A stretch of 11,007 nt of DNA from NCBI GenBank assembly GCA_947463335.1, contig CANHRF010000024.1:1-11007 (forward strand), in the 5' to 3' direction. The notes beneath the pieces were generated by a model. It was not told where the DNA came from. It worked only from the letters and a program-made list of their open reading frames with translations, and did no database searches. The stretch is from Actinomycetota bacterium. Its GTDB lineage: Bacteria > Actinomycetota > Actinomycetes > Nanopelagicales > Nanopelagicaceae. A program made the position numbers and the translations under genes. Positions 1-7,195 of the stretch are shown one piece after another (the first letter of the stretch is position 1; every line of letters starts with the position of its first letter).

Positions 1-1008
1 GCTGCATCGATCCTTCCGTATGGGGGAGTACTTGCACTCTCAGCGCTAACTCTCGTATTTGCGATGCTCTTTACGAAAATTAGATTTGGTAATTTTCTTA
101 AGTTCGGCGTAATCCTGATTCTTCTGGCTCTTCTCCCTAGCAATCCGCAAGGGAGTGGTTCGGTTAATCTGATTGCGATTCAAGGAAATACCCCCAGCGT
201 TGGTCTGGAGTTTAATTCTCGCGCACAGGCGGTTTTTAATTTACATCGTGATGCAACTTATAAGTACGTCAGCAAGAAATACGACGCGATCATTTGGCCG
301 GAGAACGCTATCGATATCGATCCATCACAGAATCCTTCGGTCGCAAAAGATATACCTGAATTAGTAGAACGAACTGGTGCGCCGCTTGTCGCTGGAGTTG
401 TCTTGAATCGTGATGGTTCGCCACTTAACGCCTCAGTTATGTACCAAAAAGACGGAACTGTGGCCAGCACATATATAAAGCGCGGATTGACGCCATTTGG
501 AGAGTTTATGCCGCTACGGAAGATCGCGGAATTTGTCTCTCCTTTTGCATCCTCTGTTACCGACTTTAAAAAGGGCGAGAATCTGCAGACTCACCGAATT
601 GGTGATTCCGTGATAGGTCCAGTAATTTGCTACGAAATCATCAACGATAATCTCGTTTCTGAGATGAGCGCTAACTCGCAAGCTCTGATAGTTCAGACAA
701 ATAGCGCAACCTTTGCGGGAACTCCCGAAAGTCGACAACAGCTCGCGATTACCCGGATTCGCGCAATAGAGAATTCACGCAGCATCCTAAGTGTTTCGAC
801 AATTGGTAGCACCGCTTTTATTGATGAGAATGGAAAGGTGTTAAGTCAAACGGGCGAGAATGTGCAGGCAGCTCTCTTTGGTGATTTACCTCTTAACTCA
901 AAAGAAACACTGGCAAATAAATGGGGCATAGAGCTAAAGATCTTTATCTTGCTCTTATTCCTTCTCTTCGGTTATAGAACCAAACGTAAGAAGCGAAGTT
1001 ATGAATAA
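1..1008 (+). CDS. lnt: Apolipoprotein N-acyltransferase, C-terminal part (5' end outside window)
   Basis: Lnt transfers a fatty acyl chain from phospholipid to the N-terminal cysteine of lipoproteins on the outer face of the cytoplasmic membrane. The frame is open from base 1, so the gene begins upstream; the ATG at 64 is internal, because a membrane segment (ILPYGGVLALSA...) is already coded before it. About 335 residues are visible, against roughly 500 for a whole Lnt, so most of the N-terminal helical bundle is missing. The carbon-nitrogen-hydrolase domain is complete, with the Glu-Lys-Cys triad: Glu in WPENAID (codon 301-303), Lys in YIKRGLTPFGEFMP (478-480) and Cys in VICYEI (628-630). 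A final membrane helix (KIFILLLFLLFGY) and a basic tail follow, typical of Lnt. The stop overlaps the start of ppm1 by 8 bp, so the two are probably co-transcribed and translationally coupled. The triad and paired membrane segments make a soluble nitrilase unlikely. Confidence 0.93.
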   Translation, partial: AASILPYGGVLALSALTLVFAMLFTKIRFGNFLKFGVILILLALLPSNPQGSGSVNLIAIQGNTPSVGLEFNSRAQAVFNLHRDATYKYVSKKYDAIIWPENAIDIDPSQNPSVAKDIPELVERTGAPLVAGVVLNRDGSPLNASVMYQKDGTVASTYIKRGLTPFGEFMPLRKIAEFVSPFASSVTDFKKGENLQTHRIGDSVIGPVICYEIINDNLVSEMSANSQALIVQTNSATFAGTPESRQQLAITRIRAIENSRSILSVSTIGSTAFIDENGKVLSQTGENVQAALFGDLPLNSKETLANKWGIELKIFILLLFLLFGYRTKRKKRSYE

Positions 1009-1753
1009 ATGCATTATCTTGATACCAACTTTTAACGAAGCAGAATCCATAGTTGGATTAATCCAGCAATTAGATGAGTTTCGAGAACGCGAAAGATTAC
1101 CCTTAGACCTTCTTCTTATCGACGATAATTCGCCAGATGGAACCGCTGAAATTGTCGATAATCTGCAACTGTCTTGGGTAGAGATCCTGCGTAGACCAAA
1201 GAAATCCGGTCTTGGAGCGGCTTACCGTTCTGGTTTTGCTCAAGTTATGACATCTAAAACTTACTCGCATGTAGTTACGATGGATGGAGATGGCTCGCAT
1301 CGCGTCGAAGATCTAAAAGCCATGATTGGCGCGATCAAACCAGGTAAATCCATCGTTTTAGGAACGCGCTGGATATCAGGTGGCGGTGTAGTTAATTGGC
1401 CGAAATCTCGACAATTCCTTTCAAAGACAGGAACCCGTTACGCCAAATTCGCACTAAAGATGGATCTAAATGACCTCACCGGTGGATACCGAATATATAG
1501 CTCTGAACTTTTGAGTGCTTTAAATCTCAAGGATATGAAGGCAACTGGTTATTGTTTTCAGATCGAAATGGCGATGGCTGCAGATCTTGCCGGCGCAGTT
1601 GCGACAGAAGTTCCGATTACCTTTGTGGAGCGAGTAGATGGCGTATCTAAGATGACCAAGGCGATTGTTATTGAGGCTTTATTGCAGATTACTCGCTGGG
1701 GCATATCTCGCAGGCTTAGACCTAACGCCGATAAGTTACATTATGTTAAGTAA
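1001..1753 (+). CDS. ppm1: Polyprenol monophosphomannose synthase (GT2 family, DPM1-like)
   Basis: This enzyme moves mannose from GDP-mannose to polyprenyl phosphate on the cytoplasmic side, giving the lipid-linked sugar donor for lipoglycans and glycoproteins. The 250-residue protein is one GT2 domain: PTFNEAESI (9-17), the nucleotide-binding DDNSPDGT (41-48), the DxD metal site MDGDGSH (94-100), GTRW (121-124), and the late FVERVDGVSKM (208-218) typical of dolichol-phosphate-mannose synthases. There is no C-terminal membrane pair, so it is the soluble DPM1 type. The ATG at 1001 lies inside the end of lnt (8-bp overlap, different frame) with only a weak ribosome site, so it likely depends on lnt translation. 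In M. tuberculosis the same two activities are one fused protein (Rv2051c), and in corynebacteria two adjacent genes; this context supports mannose as the sugar. A glucose-specific relative cannot be excluded from sequence alone. Confidence 0.88.
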   Translation: MNKCIILIPTFNEAESIVGLIQQLDEFRERERLPLDLLLIDDNSPDGTAEIVDNLQLSWVEILRRPKKSGLGAAYRSGFAQVMTSKTYSHVVTMDGDGSHRVEDLKAMIGAIKPGKSIVLGTRWISGGGVVNWPKSRQFLSKTGTRYAKFALKMDLNDLTGGYRIYSSELLSALNLKDMKATGYCFQIEMAMAADLAGAVATEVPITFVERVDGVSKMTKAIVIEALLQITRWGISRRLRPNADKLHYVK

Positions 1754-1792
1754 TGTTAAATCAGGAAAAGACTGAGTCAGAAAAGCCCTCTC

Positions 1793-4645
1793 CTAGCGGT
1801 ACTCATCCATCGGTGTGCAGGCACAGACCAAGTTGCGATCGCCGTGCGCGCCATCAATACGTGAAACAGGTGGCCAATACTTCATCCGAGAACCAATTGA
1901 CTCTCCAGGTACCAATCCGTCGAGTTTGACGGGGTATCCGCCCTTCTCACGGGTGTATTCGCGGTTCCAATCGCTTGTAACCACCGATAACGCTGTATGC
2001 GGCGCATTGCGTAGCGCAGATCCCTCAAGGCTCGCCTTGCCATCGATAATCTCTTCAATCTCAGCTCTAATTGCGATCATTGCATCGATAAAGCGATGGA
2101 TCTCGGTGAGATTCTCCGATTCAGTTGGCTCAATCATTAGCGTGCCTGCGACAGGGAAAGACATCGTTGGCGCGTGGAAGCCATAATCCATAAGGCGCTT
2201 TGCAATGTCATCGACGCTAACGCCCGAATCTTTAGTTAGTCCACGAATATCCAGAATGCACTCGTGCGCTACGCGATCATTTGCGCCGGTATAAAGAATT
2301 GGATAAGAACTCTTTAGTCGATCAGCAATGTAATTAGCGGAGAGAATTGCAACTTGAGTTGAATGCGTTAGCCCTTCTCCCCCTAATAAACGGATATACG
2401 CCCAAGAGATCGGCAGAATGCTCGCTGAACCATACGGTGCACCAGAGATTGGCCCTGGTCCCGTTGCTGGTCCTGCTAATGCATCGAGCGGATGGTTAGG
2501 CAAGAAGGGCGCTAGATGCGAGCGAACAATCACTGGCCCTACTCCAGGCCCTCCTCCCCCGTGTGGAATCGCAAAAGTCTTATGGAGATTTAAATGAGAA
2601 ACATCTGCGCCAAATTTTCCAGGTTGAGATACACCAACTAGCGCGTTTAAGTTCGCGCCATCAACATAGACCTGACCACCAGCATCGTGAATCAGCGCGC
2701 AAATTTCAGAGACTGCGGTTTCAAAAACACCGTGGGTTGATGGATAGGTAATCATTAGCGCTGCTAGAGCGTTGCCGTGCTCAGCAATCTTCTGCTTAAT
2801 ATCAGCAACCGATACATTTCCATTTTCATCGCAATCAATTACGACAACCTGCATACCTGCCATAACCGCTGATGCTGCATTTGTCCCGTGTGCACTTGAA
2901 GGGATCAAGCAAATATTTCTACTCTGATCGCCACGCGAATCGTGATAATTGCGGATGGCGAGCAGACCTGCGAATTCCCCTTGGCTTCCAGCGTTTGGTT
3001 GCAGCGAGACTGCGTCATAACCGGTGATTGTTACCAACCATTTAGAGAGCTGCTCGATTAACTTCCTTGAACCAACGCTCTGCTCAATAGGCGCAAATGG
3101 GTGCAGGGATGCGAACTCAGGCCACGTAACCGCTTCCATTTCCGTCACCGAATTTAACTTCATCGTACAAGAACCTAAAGGAATCATGGTGCGGTCAAGG
3201 GCTAAATCCTTATCCGCGAGATTCCTTAAATATCGCATCATTGCCGTCTCGCTCTGATTAGAGTTAAAGACCGGATGAGTTAAATACTTGCTCTCGCGCA
3301 AGAACTTTTTAGGTGTCTCATCTCGCGCGACATCTTTAAGTTCCAGAATCTCGAGCACTTCTGCAAAGAGTTCTTCAGTGGTTTCTTCATCGAATGCAAT
3401 GCGAACCGCTGTCTCGCTCACCTTCGCGAAGTTAATTCCTTTAGCTTGGGCGCGCTTGTGAATTGCTTCGGCATCCGAAACAACTACATGCACAGTATCG
3501 AAGACAACATCTTCGTGATTGCCAGTCGCAGCGTGCAACCTAGCGGCATAACCATTTACTCGTTCTGCGATCTGACGCAGCCCAACAGGACCATGCCACA
3601 TTGCATAGAAAGCGCTCATATTCGCCAAGAGAACTTGAGCTGTACAGATATTTGAAGTCGCTTTATCTCGTCGGATATGTTGCTCACGAGTCTGTAACGC
3701 CAAGCGAAAAGCTGGTTTGCCAGTCGCATCAATACTCTGTCCAACTAAACGACCTGGCATCGAACGTTCTAAACCGGATCGAACTGCGAGGAAACCTGCG
3801 TGCGGTCCACCGAAGCCCATCGGAACGCCAAAGCGTTGTGCAGTCCCAACTGCGATATCCGCGCCCCACTCCCCTGGCGCCTTAAGCAAGGTGAGCGCAA
3901 GCAGGTCGGTCGCGGCGATCACTAACGCATCTCGAGAGTGTGCATATTCTGCAAAGCTGGCGTAATCAATAACGGTTCCAGTTGTATCTGGATATTGAAG
4001 CAGCGCGCCAAAGAATTCACCGTCGAAGCCATCTCGTACGACGTGACCGGAATCAACTTCTACGACTTTAATGCCAAGCGGCTTTGCGCGAGTTAAAACC
4101 ACAGCTTTAGTTTGAGGATGCACGTGCTCTTCAATAAGAAAAACTGCGCCATCGCTCATCTTCGAAGCGCGACGTGCCAGAGTCATAGCCTCTGCCGCCG
4201 CTGTGCTCTCATCCAGCATTGATGCGTTGGATATATCGAGCGCTGTTAGCTCACAAATCATGGTTTGGAAAGCGAAGAGCGCTTCTAATCTTCCTTGCGA
4301 AATTTCAGGTTGGTATGGCGTGTATGCGGTGTACCACGCTGGATTCTCTAAGACATTTCGCTTAATCACCGGTGGAACTATCGTTCCGTAATATCCAGTT
4401 CCGATTAATGAACGGAAAACTTTATTCTCACGGGCTATCTCGCGAAGTTCAGCGATCACGTCAACTTCGCTCTTGGGAGCATCCAAAGTTTCAGAAAGTT
4501 GTTTTGCTATTCGAATATTCTCAGGAACAACGTCGCGGATAAACGTTTCGATATCTTTATAACCGAGCGCGGAGAGCATCTGCGCCTCTTCTGCAGATCT
4601 GGGGCCGATATGGCGCGCAGCGAAACCGCTACTTTCCTTACTCAT
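1793..4645 (-). CDS. gcvP: Glycine dehydrogenase (aminomethyl-transferring), glycine cleavage P-protein
   Basis: The P-protein decarboxylates glycine using pyridoxal phosphate and passes the aminomethyl group to the lipoyl arm of GcvH. The protein is a full-length single chain of about 950 residues, not the split GcvPA/GcvPB form. Landmarks counted from the upstream GTG: RHIGP near 12-16, an N-terminal fold-type-I half with [10 protein letters not shown] (146-155) and GGPHAGF (280-286), and a C-terminal half with GSCTMKLN (492-499), SSAHGTN (584-590), [10 protein letters not shown] (661-670) and the PLP lysine in HLNLHKTF (K690), then a glycine-rich HGGGGPGVG. The end ([15 protein letters not shown]) is typical. 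Two adjacent in-frame starts exist, GTG at 4648 and ATG at 4645; GGGGAG lies 5 nt before the ATG but only 2 nt before the GTG, so I chose the ATG. It is last in the minus-strand series, 66 bp after the MerR gene. gcvH is in the same cluster; gcvT is not in the window. Confidence 0.97.
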   Translation of the reverse strand: MSKESSGFAARHIGPRSAEEAQMLSALGYKDIETFIRDVVPENIRIAKQLSETLDAPKSEVDVIAELREIARENKVFRSLIGTGYYGTIVPPVIKRNVLENPAWYTAYTPYQPEISQGRLEALFAFQTMICELTALDISNASMLDESTAAAEAMTLARRASKMSDGAVFLIEEHVHPQTKAVVLTRAKPLGIKVVEVDSGHVVRDGFDGEFFGALLQYPDTTGTVIDYASFAEYAHSRDALVIAATDLLALTLLKAPGEWGADIAVGTAQRFGVPMGFGGPHAGFLAVRSGLERSMPGRLVGQSIDATGKPAFRLALQTREQHIRRDKATSNICTAQVLLANMSAFYAMWHGPVGLRQIAERVNGYAARLHAATGNHEDVVFDTVHVVVSDAEAIHKRAQAKGINFAKVSETAVRIAFDEETTEELFAEVLEILELKDVARDETPKKFLRESKYLTHPVFNSNQSETAMMRYLRNLADKDLALDRTMIPLGSCTMKLNSVTEMEAVTWPEFASLHPFAPIEQSVGSRKLIEQLSKWLVTITGYDAVSLQPNAGSQGEFAGLLAIRNYHDSRGDQSRNICLIPSSAHGTNAASAVMAGMQVVVIDCDENGNVSVADIKQKIAEHGNALAALMITYPSTHGVFETAVSEICALIHDAGGQVYVDGANLNALVGVSQPGKFGADVSHLNLHKTFAIPHGGGGPGVGPVIVRSHLAPFLPNHPLDALAGPATGPGPISGAPYGSASILPISWAYIRLLGGEGLTHSTQVAILSANYIADRLKSSYPILYTGANDRVAHECILDIRGLTKDSGVSVDDIAKRLMDYGFHAPTMSFPVAGTLMIEPTESENLTEIHRFIDAMIAIRAEIEEIIDGKASLEGSALRNAPHTALSVVTSDWNREYTREKGGYPVKLDGLVPGESIGSRMKYWPPVSRIDGAHGDRNLVCACTPMDEYR

Positions 4646-4650
4646 CACCG

Positions 4651-4656
4651 CTCCCC
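4651..4656 (-). promoter_or_regulatory. Ribosome binding site that decides the gcvP start
   Basis: On the minus strand this reads GGGGAG, a strong Shine-Dalgarno match. It stands 5 nt from the ATG at 4645 and only 2 nt from the GTG at 4648, favouring the ATG as the main start. Confidence 0.7.
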
Positions 4657-4659
4657 AAG

Positions 4660-4687
4660 TTAGTTAACCAAGGAAGGCCTTAGTTAA
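4660..4687. repeat. Pair of TTAGTTAA direct repeats upstream of gcvP
   Basis: TTAGTTAA occurs at 4660-4667 and again at 4680-4687, 20 bp apart (about two helical turns). An AAGGCCTT palindrome at 4674-4681 touches the second copy, and the first continues into a GTTAAC palindrome. The region is the 5' leader/promoter space of gcvP. Two sites on the same face of the helix could bind a regulator, but eight AT-rich bases may recur by chance. I see no convincing -35/-10 pair here. Confidence 0.35.
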
Positions 4688-4711
4688 TTGTGTAGGGGAA
4701 GAATAGGTGTA

Positions 4712-5236
4712 TTAAGCGCCTTTCGCCTTTCGACGTAGTGAAAGCTCGTCGTTAACTTCACCACCTGAAGGATGAATAGTTTCGCCATTCAATTCGCCTT
4801 GCAGCGACGCTAGTGAACCCTCAACCTCATGCCAAACCTTACCCACGGCGATGCCAAAAACTCCTTGACCGCCCTGAAGTAAATCTACGATTTCATCTGC
4901 GCTGGCACACTCATAGATCGAAGCGCCATCGCTCATTAATGTAATGCTCTCTAACTCAGTAACTCCCCTGCTGCGCAGGTGCGTAACAGCTGTACGAATA
5001 TTTTGCAGAGAAATACCTGCATCGAGTAAACGCTTAACAATCTTCAAAACCAAAATATCGCGGAAGCCATAAAGACGCGCAGTTCCGGAACCACTTGCAG
5101 TACGGACACTTGGTTCAAGCAAACCAGTTCTCGCCCAATAATCTAATTGGCGATATGAAATTCCCGCCGCAGCACAAGCAGTTGCACCGCGATAGCCGAT
5201 TTCATTCTGTTGATCTGGCGTAACTGGGGAGGTCAC
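4712..5236 (-). CDS. MerR-family transcriptional regulator, Rv1830 (ResR/McdR) type
   Basis: This is a 174-residue DNA-binding protein with an N-terminal MerR winged helix-turn-helix at about 14-85 (GYRGATACAAAGISYRQLDY, then WARTGLLEPS and RLYGFRDILVLKIVKRLLDAG). A short C-terminal part (about 95-140, DEIVDLLQGGQGVFGIAVG) follows, then a polar tail. There is no cysteine-rich metal site as in MerR, CueR or SoxR, so the signal is not obvious. Position just upstream of gcvP and downstream of the DUF151 gene matches Rv1830 of M. tuberculosis, linked in the literature to growth and division control; transfer of that role here is inference. The start is GTG at 5236: an in-frame stop lies about 14 codons upstream and no better start precedes the conserved HTH, but the ribosome site is weak. 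The 119-bp gap upstream holds a candidate promoter and a candidate operator. Confidence 0.87.
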   Translation of the reverse strand: MTSPVTPDQQNEIGYRGATACAAAGISYRQLDYWARTGLLEPSVRTASGSGTARLYGFRDILVLKIVKRLLDAGISLQNIRTAVTHLRSRGVTELESITLMSDGASIYECASADEIVDLLQGGQGVFGIAVGKVWHEVEGSLASLQGELNGETIHPSGGEVNDELSLRRKAKGA

Positions 5237-5278
5237 GTTCGCTCGATTCTCTTGGGGAAGGTTGGTTTGAATGCCTTA

Positions 5279-5307
5279 AGGGTACGTTCAGAAATCCTAA
5301 GGAACAA
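5279..5307 (-). promoter_or_regulatory. Candidate sigma-70-type promoter of the Rv1830-type MerR gene
   Basis: On the minus strand TTGTTC (5307-5302) and TACCCT (5284-5279) are separated by exactly 17 nt, fitting a housekeeping promoter of TTGnnn-N17-TAnnnT form. Transcription would start near 5272, about 36 nt before the GTG start. The hexamers match consensus only partly, so this is a prediction from spacing and position. Confidence 0.4.
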
Positions 5308-5325
5308 CGACCGACACGGGGCAAA

Positions 5326-5344
5326 CCTCAAGTAGAGAGTGAGA
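5326..5344 (+). promoter_or_regulatory. Candidate MerR-type operator, copy A (CCTCA-N9-TGA)
   Basis: The plus strand reads CCTCAAGTAGAGAGTGAGA, an imperfect inverted repeat of CCTCA and TGAG arms. The same geometry and 13 of 19 bases recur at 7192-7174 upstream of the FHA gene. The shape resembles MerR-family boxes such as the SoxR box (CCTCA...TGAGG). Its centre lies about 63 bp upstream of the predicted start of the downstream MerR gene, a position usual for activation or autoregulation. Which protein binds is unknown; the two MerR proteins of this cluster are the obvious candidates. Confidence 0.45.
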
Positions 5345-5355
5345 CTTCTTAGGAG

Positions 5356-5883
5356 CTAGCCGGCAAAGTCTTCCGGGTTGATCTGGTCTAGGAACTCACG
5401 GAAGCGCTCAAGATCTATATCTGAACCAGCGCCCTCCCCTGGGGTTCGATCTCCATCTACATCGCCCAGGAGGCGTTCTGGGATATCAATCCCAACCTCA
5501 TCAAGCAGATCAGAATCGGCGAGGATATTGCTCTTCGTGCGAAGTGCGATCGCTATCGCATCAGATGGTCGGGCGCTAATTTTAAGAACCGTTCCGCTCT
5601 CACTGCGAATTTGAATCTCGGCATAGAAGATTCCATCTTTGAGTTGAACAACCTGGACCGAGGTCAAGATTAGATCAGCGCTCTCCAAAATATTGGCGAT
5701 GAGATCGTGAGTGAGCGGTCGCTGCGCCACCATTCCTTGCTGCGCGAAAGCTATAGCGGTCGCTTCTACAGCACCCACCCAGATCGGCAGGAATCTCGAC
5801 CCGTCGACCTCTTTAAGCAAGACGATTGGTTGATTGGAAGGCATCTCAATGCGAACGCCGACGACTTCCATATTTACCATCAT
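5356..5883 (-). CDS. DUF151 / bifunctional nuclease (BFN) domain protein, Rv1829 type
   Basis: The protein has about 175 residues with one DUF151 domain. Characteristic segments (numbered from the TTG at 5889) are VVGVRIEMPSNQPIVLLKE (9-27), RFLPIWVGAVEATAIA (32-47), QRPLTHDLIANIL (56-68), FYAEIQI (88-94) and ISARPSDAIAIALR (104-117), then an acidic Gly/Asp-rich linker and a C-terminal LERFREFLDQINPEDF helix. Members include plant nucleases and Thermotoga TM0160; the bacterial role is not settled, and nuclease activity here is inferred from the family only. Possible starts are TTG 5889, ATG 5883 and ATG 5880. AGGA at 5892-5895 lies 8 nt before ATG 5883 but 2 nt before the TTG, so I chose 5883. 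It sits between the two MerR genes, 46 bp after ftsR, as in mycobacteria, and is probably in the same transcript. Confidence 0.9.
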   Translation of the reverse strand: MMVNMEVVGVRIEMPSNQPIVLLKEVDGSRFLPIWVGAVEATAIAFAQQGMVAQRPLTHDLIANILESADLILTSVQVVQLKDGIFYAEIQIRSESGTVLKISARPSDAIAIALRTKSNILADSDLLDEVGIDIPERLLGDVDGDRTPGEGAGSDIDLERFREFLDQINPEDFAG

Positions 5884-5891
5884 CTTCAAGA

Positions 5892-5895
5892 TCCT
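5892..5895 (-). promoter_or_regulatory. Ribosome binding site that decides the DUF151 start
   Basis: The minus strand reads AGGA here. Distances are 2 nt to TTG 5889, 8 nt to ATG 5883 and 11 nt to ATG 5880. This favours ATG 5883, with 5880 as second choice. Confidence 0.5.
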
Positions 5896-5929
5896 GCACT
5901 TTGCGAGTTACGAGTATTGATTTTGGCGG

Positions 5930-6646
5930 CTAGCGTGGGCGATTGAGACCGGCGCGAACCAGTGATGCGTGTAAGCGAACTGAGAGAGATGCGATCTGCT
6001 TCTGCACTTCTTCCGCGCGAGCCTTTGAGTCTGCGCTCTTCTGGCGGTTGATTGGGGTAATGACTTGTTCAATCAAACCAATTTCACGATCTGCCGCTGA
6101 TTTGAAGGAACGCAAGTGTCTCGCCTCTATGCCGAAGCTCGCCATCTCTGCAACTGCAGTTGCTACCGCAAGCGCATCGTTATCGTAATGGCGGCCACGC
6201 AACGCGATAAAGCCAAATGATTCGAGTTCAACTAGTTGGGCATCCTTTAAGCCGCTCGCCTTTAAAAGCTCTTCGCGAGAAAGACGGAGATCTGAGTTAG
6301 CACCGAAAGACTCTGGGGATGAGTCACCATCGATGGTCGCAAGAGTCGGACGAGGTGCGGCGACTCCCCCATTTGCAGCCGGCTCGAGGCCGCGATCAAG
6401 CGCCTCTAAATTCTCTTTAATCACGCGCAGCGGAAGATACTGATCACGCTGCAAAAGCAATACATAACGAAGGCGATCCAGATCCGCGGCGGTGAACTTT
6501 CGGTAACCAGATGGAGTTCGCTGAGGTTCAATCAAACCCTCTGACTCTAAGAAGCGAATCTTCGAGATAGTTATATCCGAAAAATCACCTCGCAACTTGG
6601 TAAGAACTTCACCGATGCTCAAATACGCGCGGGCTGGAACGCTCAT
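5930..6646 (-). CDS. ftsR: MerR-family regulator of cell division, FtsR (Rv1828) type
   Basis: This 238-residue protein has an N-terminal MerR winged helix-turn-helix at about 8-80: YLSIGEVLTKL, then the signature KIRFLESEGLIEPQRTPSGY and RKFTAADLDRLRYVLLLQRD. A variable Gly/Ala/Pro/Ser linker (about 87-118) leads to a C-terminal domain (about 120-235) with SREELLKASGL and a predicted helical or coiled segment at the end. In Rv1828 the C-terminal domain mediates dimerisation and ligand sensing. In Corynebacterium glutamicum the orthologue FtsR activates ftsZ; the same role here is inference from orthology and synteny. The ATG at 6646 has GGGGAG 6 nt upstream, a strong ribosome site. The gene follows the FHA gene by 36 bp in a very AT-rich gap that includes a CTAATTAG palindrome (6658-6665), and is likely read from the FHA gene promoter. 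Confidence 0.92.
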   Translation of the reverse strand: MSVPARAYLSIGEVLTKLRGDFSDITISKIRFLESEGLIEPQRTPSGYRKFTAADLDRLRYVLLLQRDQYLPLRVIKENLEALDRGLEPAANGGVAAPRPTLATIDGDSSPESFGANSDLRLSREELLKASGLKDAQLVELESFGFIALRGRHYDNDALAVATAVAEMASFGIEARHLRSFKSAADREIGLIEQVITPINRQKSADSKARAEEVQKQIASLSVRLHASLVRAGLNRPR

Positions 6647-6682
6647 TTACTTCTCCCCTAATTAGTCTTTAGCTAGTATTAA

Positions 6683-7141
6683 TTAATTTTTACGTGCTGA
6701 AATGAAAATAAGATGGAACTTTCCAATTTGAATCTCGTCGCCACAATTCAGTGGCGTCGATTTCAGAGATTGGTTATTTATATAGGTGCCATTGAGGCTG
6801 CCTTGATCAGTGAGAGTGAAACCTGAACCAGATCGATTTATTAAAGCGTGTGATCGCGAGACAGTTACATCATCAAGAAATATCTCATTCTCAGGCGAAC
6901 GCCCGATCGAGACGCTCTCTGTCGCGATTAAATATCGTGCGCCCTTACTTGAACCACGATGAACAACGATCATCGCTTTATCAGGACCACCATTTAGTAC
7001 AGAATCGATCGCTGATTTCTCTGAATCGGTGAGCGACGACAAGAGCGCTGAAAGCGCGCTCTCTGGGGATGCATCAACTACCGACCTGAGCCCAAGGTGG
7101 AGGGTGCTGGTTAGTTCGCTATTTTCAGAAACGTTCTCCAT
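6683..7141 (-). CDS. garA: FHA-domain metabolic regulator, GarA/OdhI type
   Basis: GarA/OdhI proteins bind and inhibit 2-oxoglutarate dehydrogenase (and act on glutamate enzymes) unless Ser/Thr kinases such as PknB/PknG phosphorylate them near the N-terminus. This 152-residue protein has a disordered N-terminal third and a C-terminal FHA domain (about 56-147). FHA landmarks are SIGRSPENEIFLDD (78-91) with Gly80-Arg81, VSRSHA (94-99) with Ser95 and His98, DQGSLNGTYIN (112-122) with Asn117-Gly118, and GDEIQIGKFHLIF (134-146), all close to GarA. The N-terminal ETTSVF phosphorylation motif of mycobacterial and corynebacterial proteins is not present as such; ELTSTLHLG (9-17) stands in that position. 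GGGAG lies 7 nt before the ATG. It is the first gene after a 124-bp gap with a good candidate promoter, and probably heads a garA-ftsR-DUF151 transcript. Its targets are not in the window. Confidence 0.88.
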   Translation of the reverse strand: MENVSENSELTSTLHLGLRSVVDASPESALSALLSSLTDSEKSAIDSVLNGGPDKAMIVVHRGSSKGARYLIATESVSIGRSPENEIFLDDVTVSRSHALINRSGSGFTLTDQGSLNGTYINNQSLKSTPLNCGDEIQIGKFHLIFISARKN

Positions 7142-7173
7142 AACCGCTCTCCCTTCGTTAACTCCCTGGACAG

Positions 7174-7192
7174 GTTCAACTTCTACCTGAGG
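7174..7192 (-). promoter_or_regulatory. Candidate MerR-type operator, copy B, over the garA transcription start
   Basis: The minus strand reads CCTCAGGTAGAAGTTGAAC. It shares CCTCA, GTAGA and TGA at identical spacing with copy A at 5326-5344. A nested inverted repeat CAGGT...ACCTG extends a little downstream (to 7170). The site begins 3 nt after the predicted -10 hexamer and covers the predicted start point, a position that suggests repression. FtsR, the downstream MerR gene product, or both may bind; this is inference. Confidence 0.45.
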
Positions 7193-7195
7193 CTG

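Noticed and set aside
64..66. ATG at 64 as the true start of lnt
   Set aside because: The frame is open to base 1 and already encodes a hydrophobic helix upstream; the visible protein is well short of a full Lnt.
1815..2186. 123-codon plus-strand open frame opposite the gcvP 3' end
   Set aside because: It is antisense to well-conserved gcvP coding sequence and its Ser/Pro-rich product matches no family I recognise.
4649..4711. Glycine riboswitch upstream of gcvP
   Set aside because: The gap is only 66 bp to the chosen start, too short for a glycine aptamer, and the conserved aptamer core is not seen.
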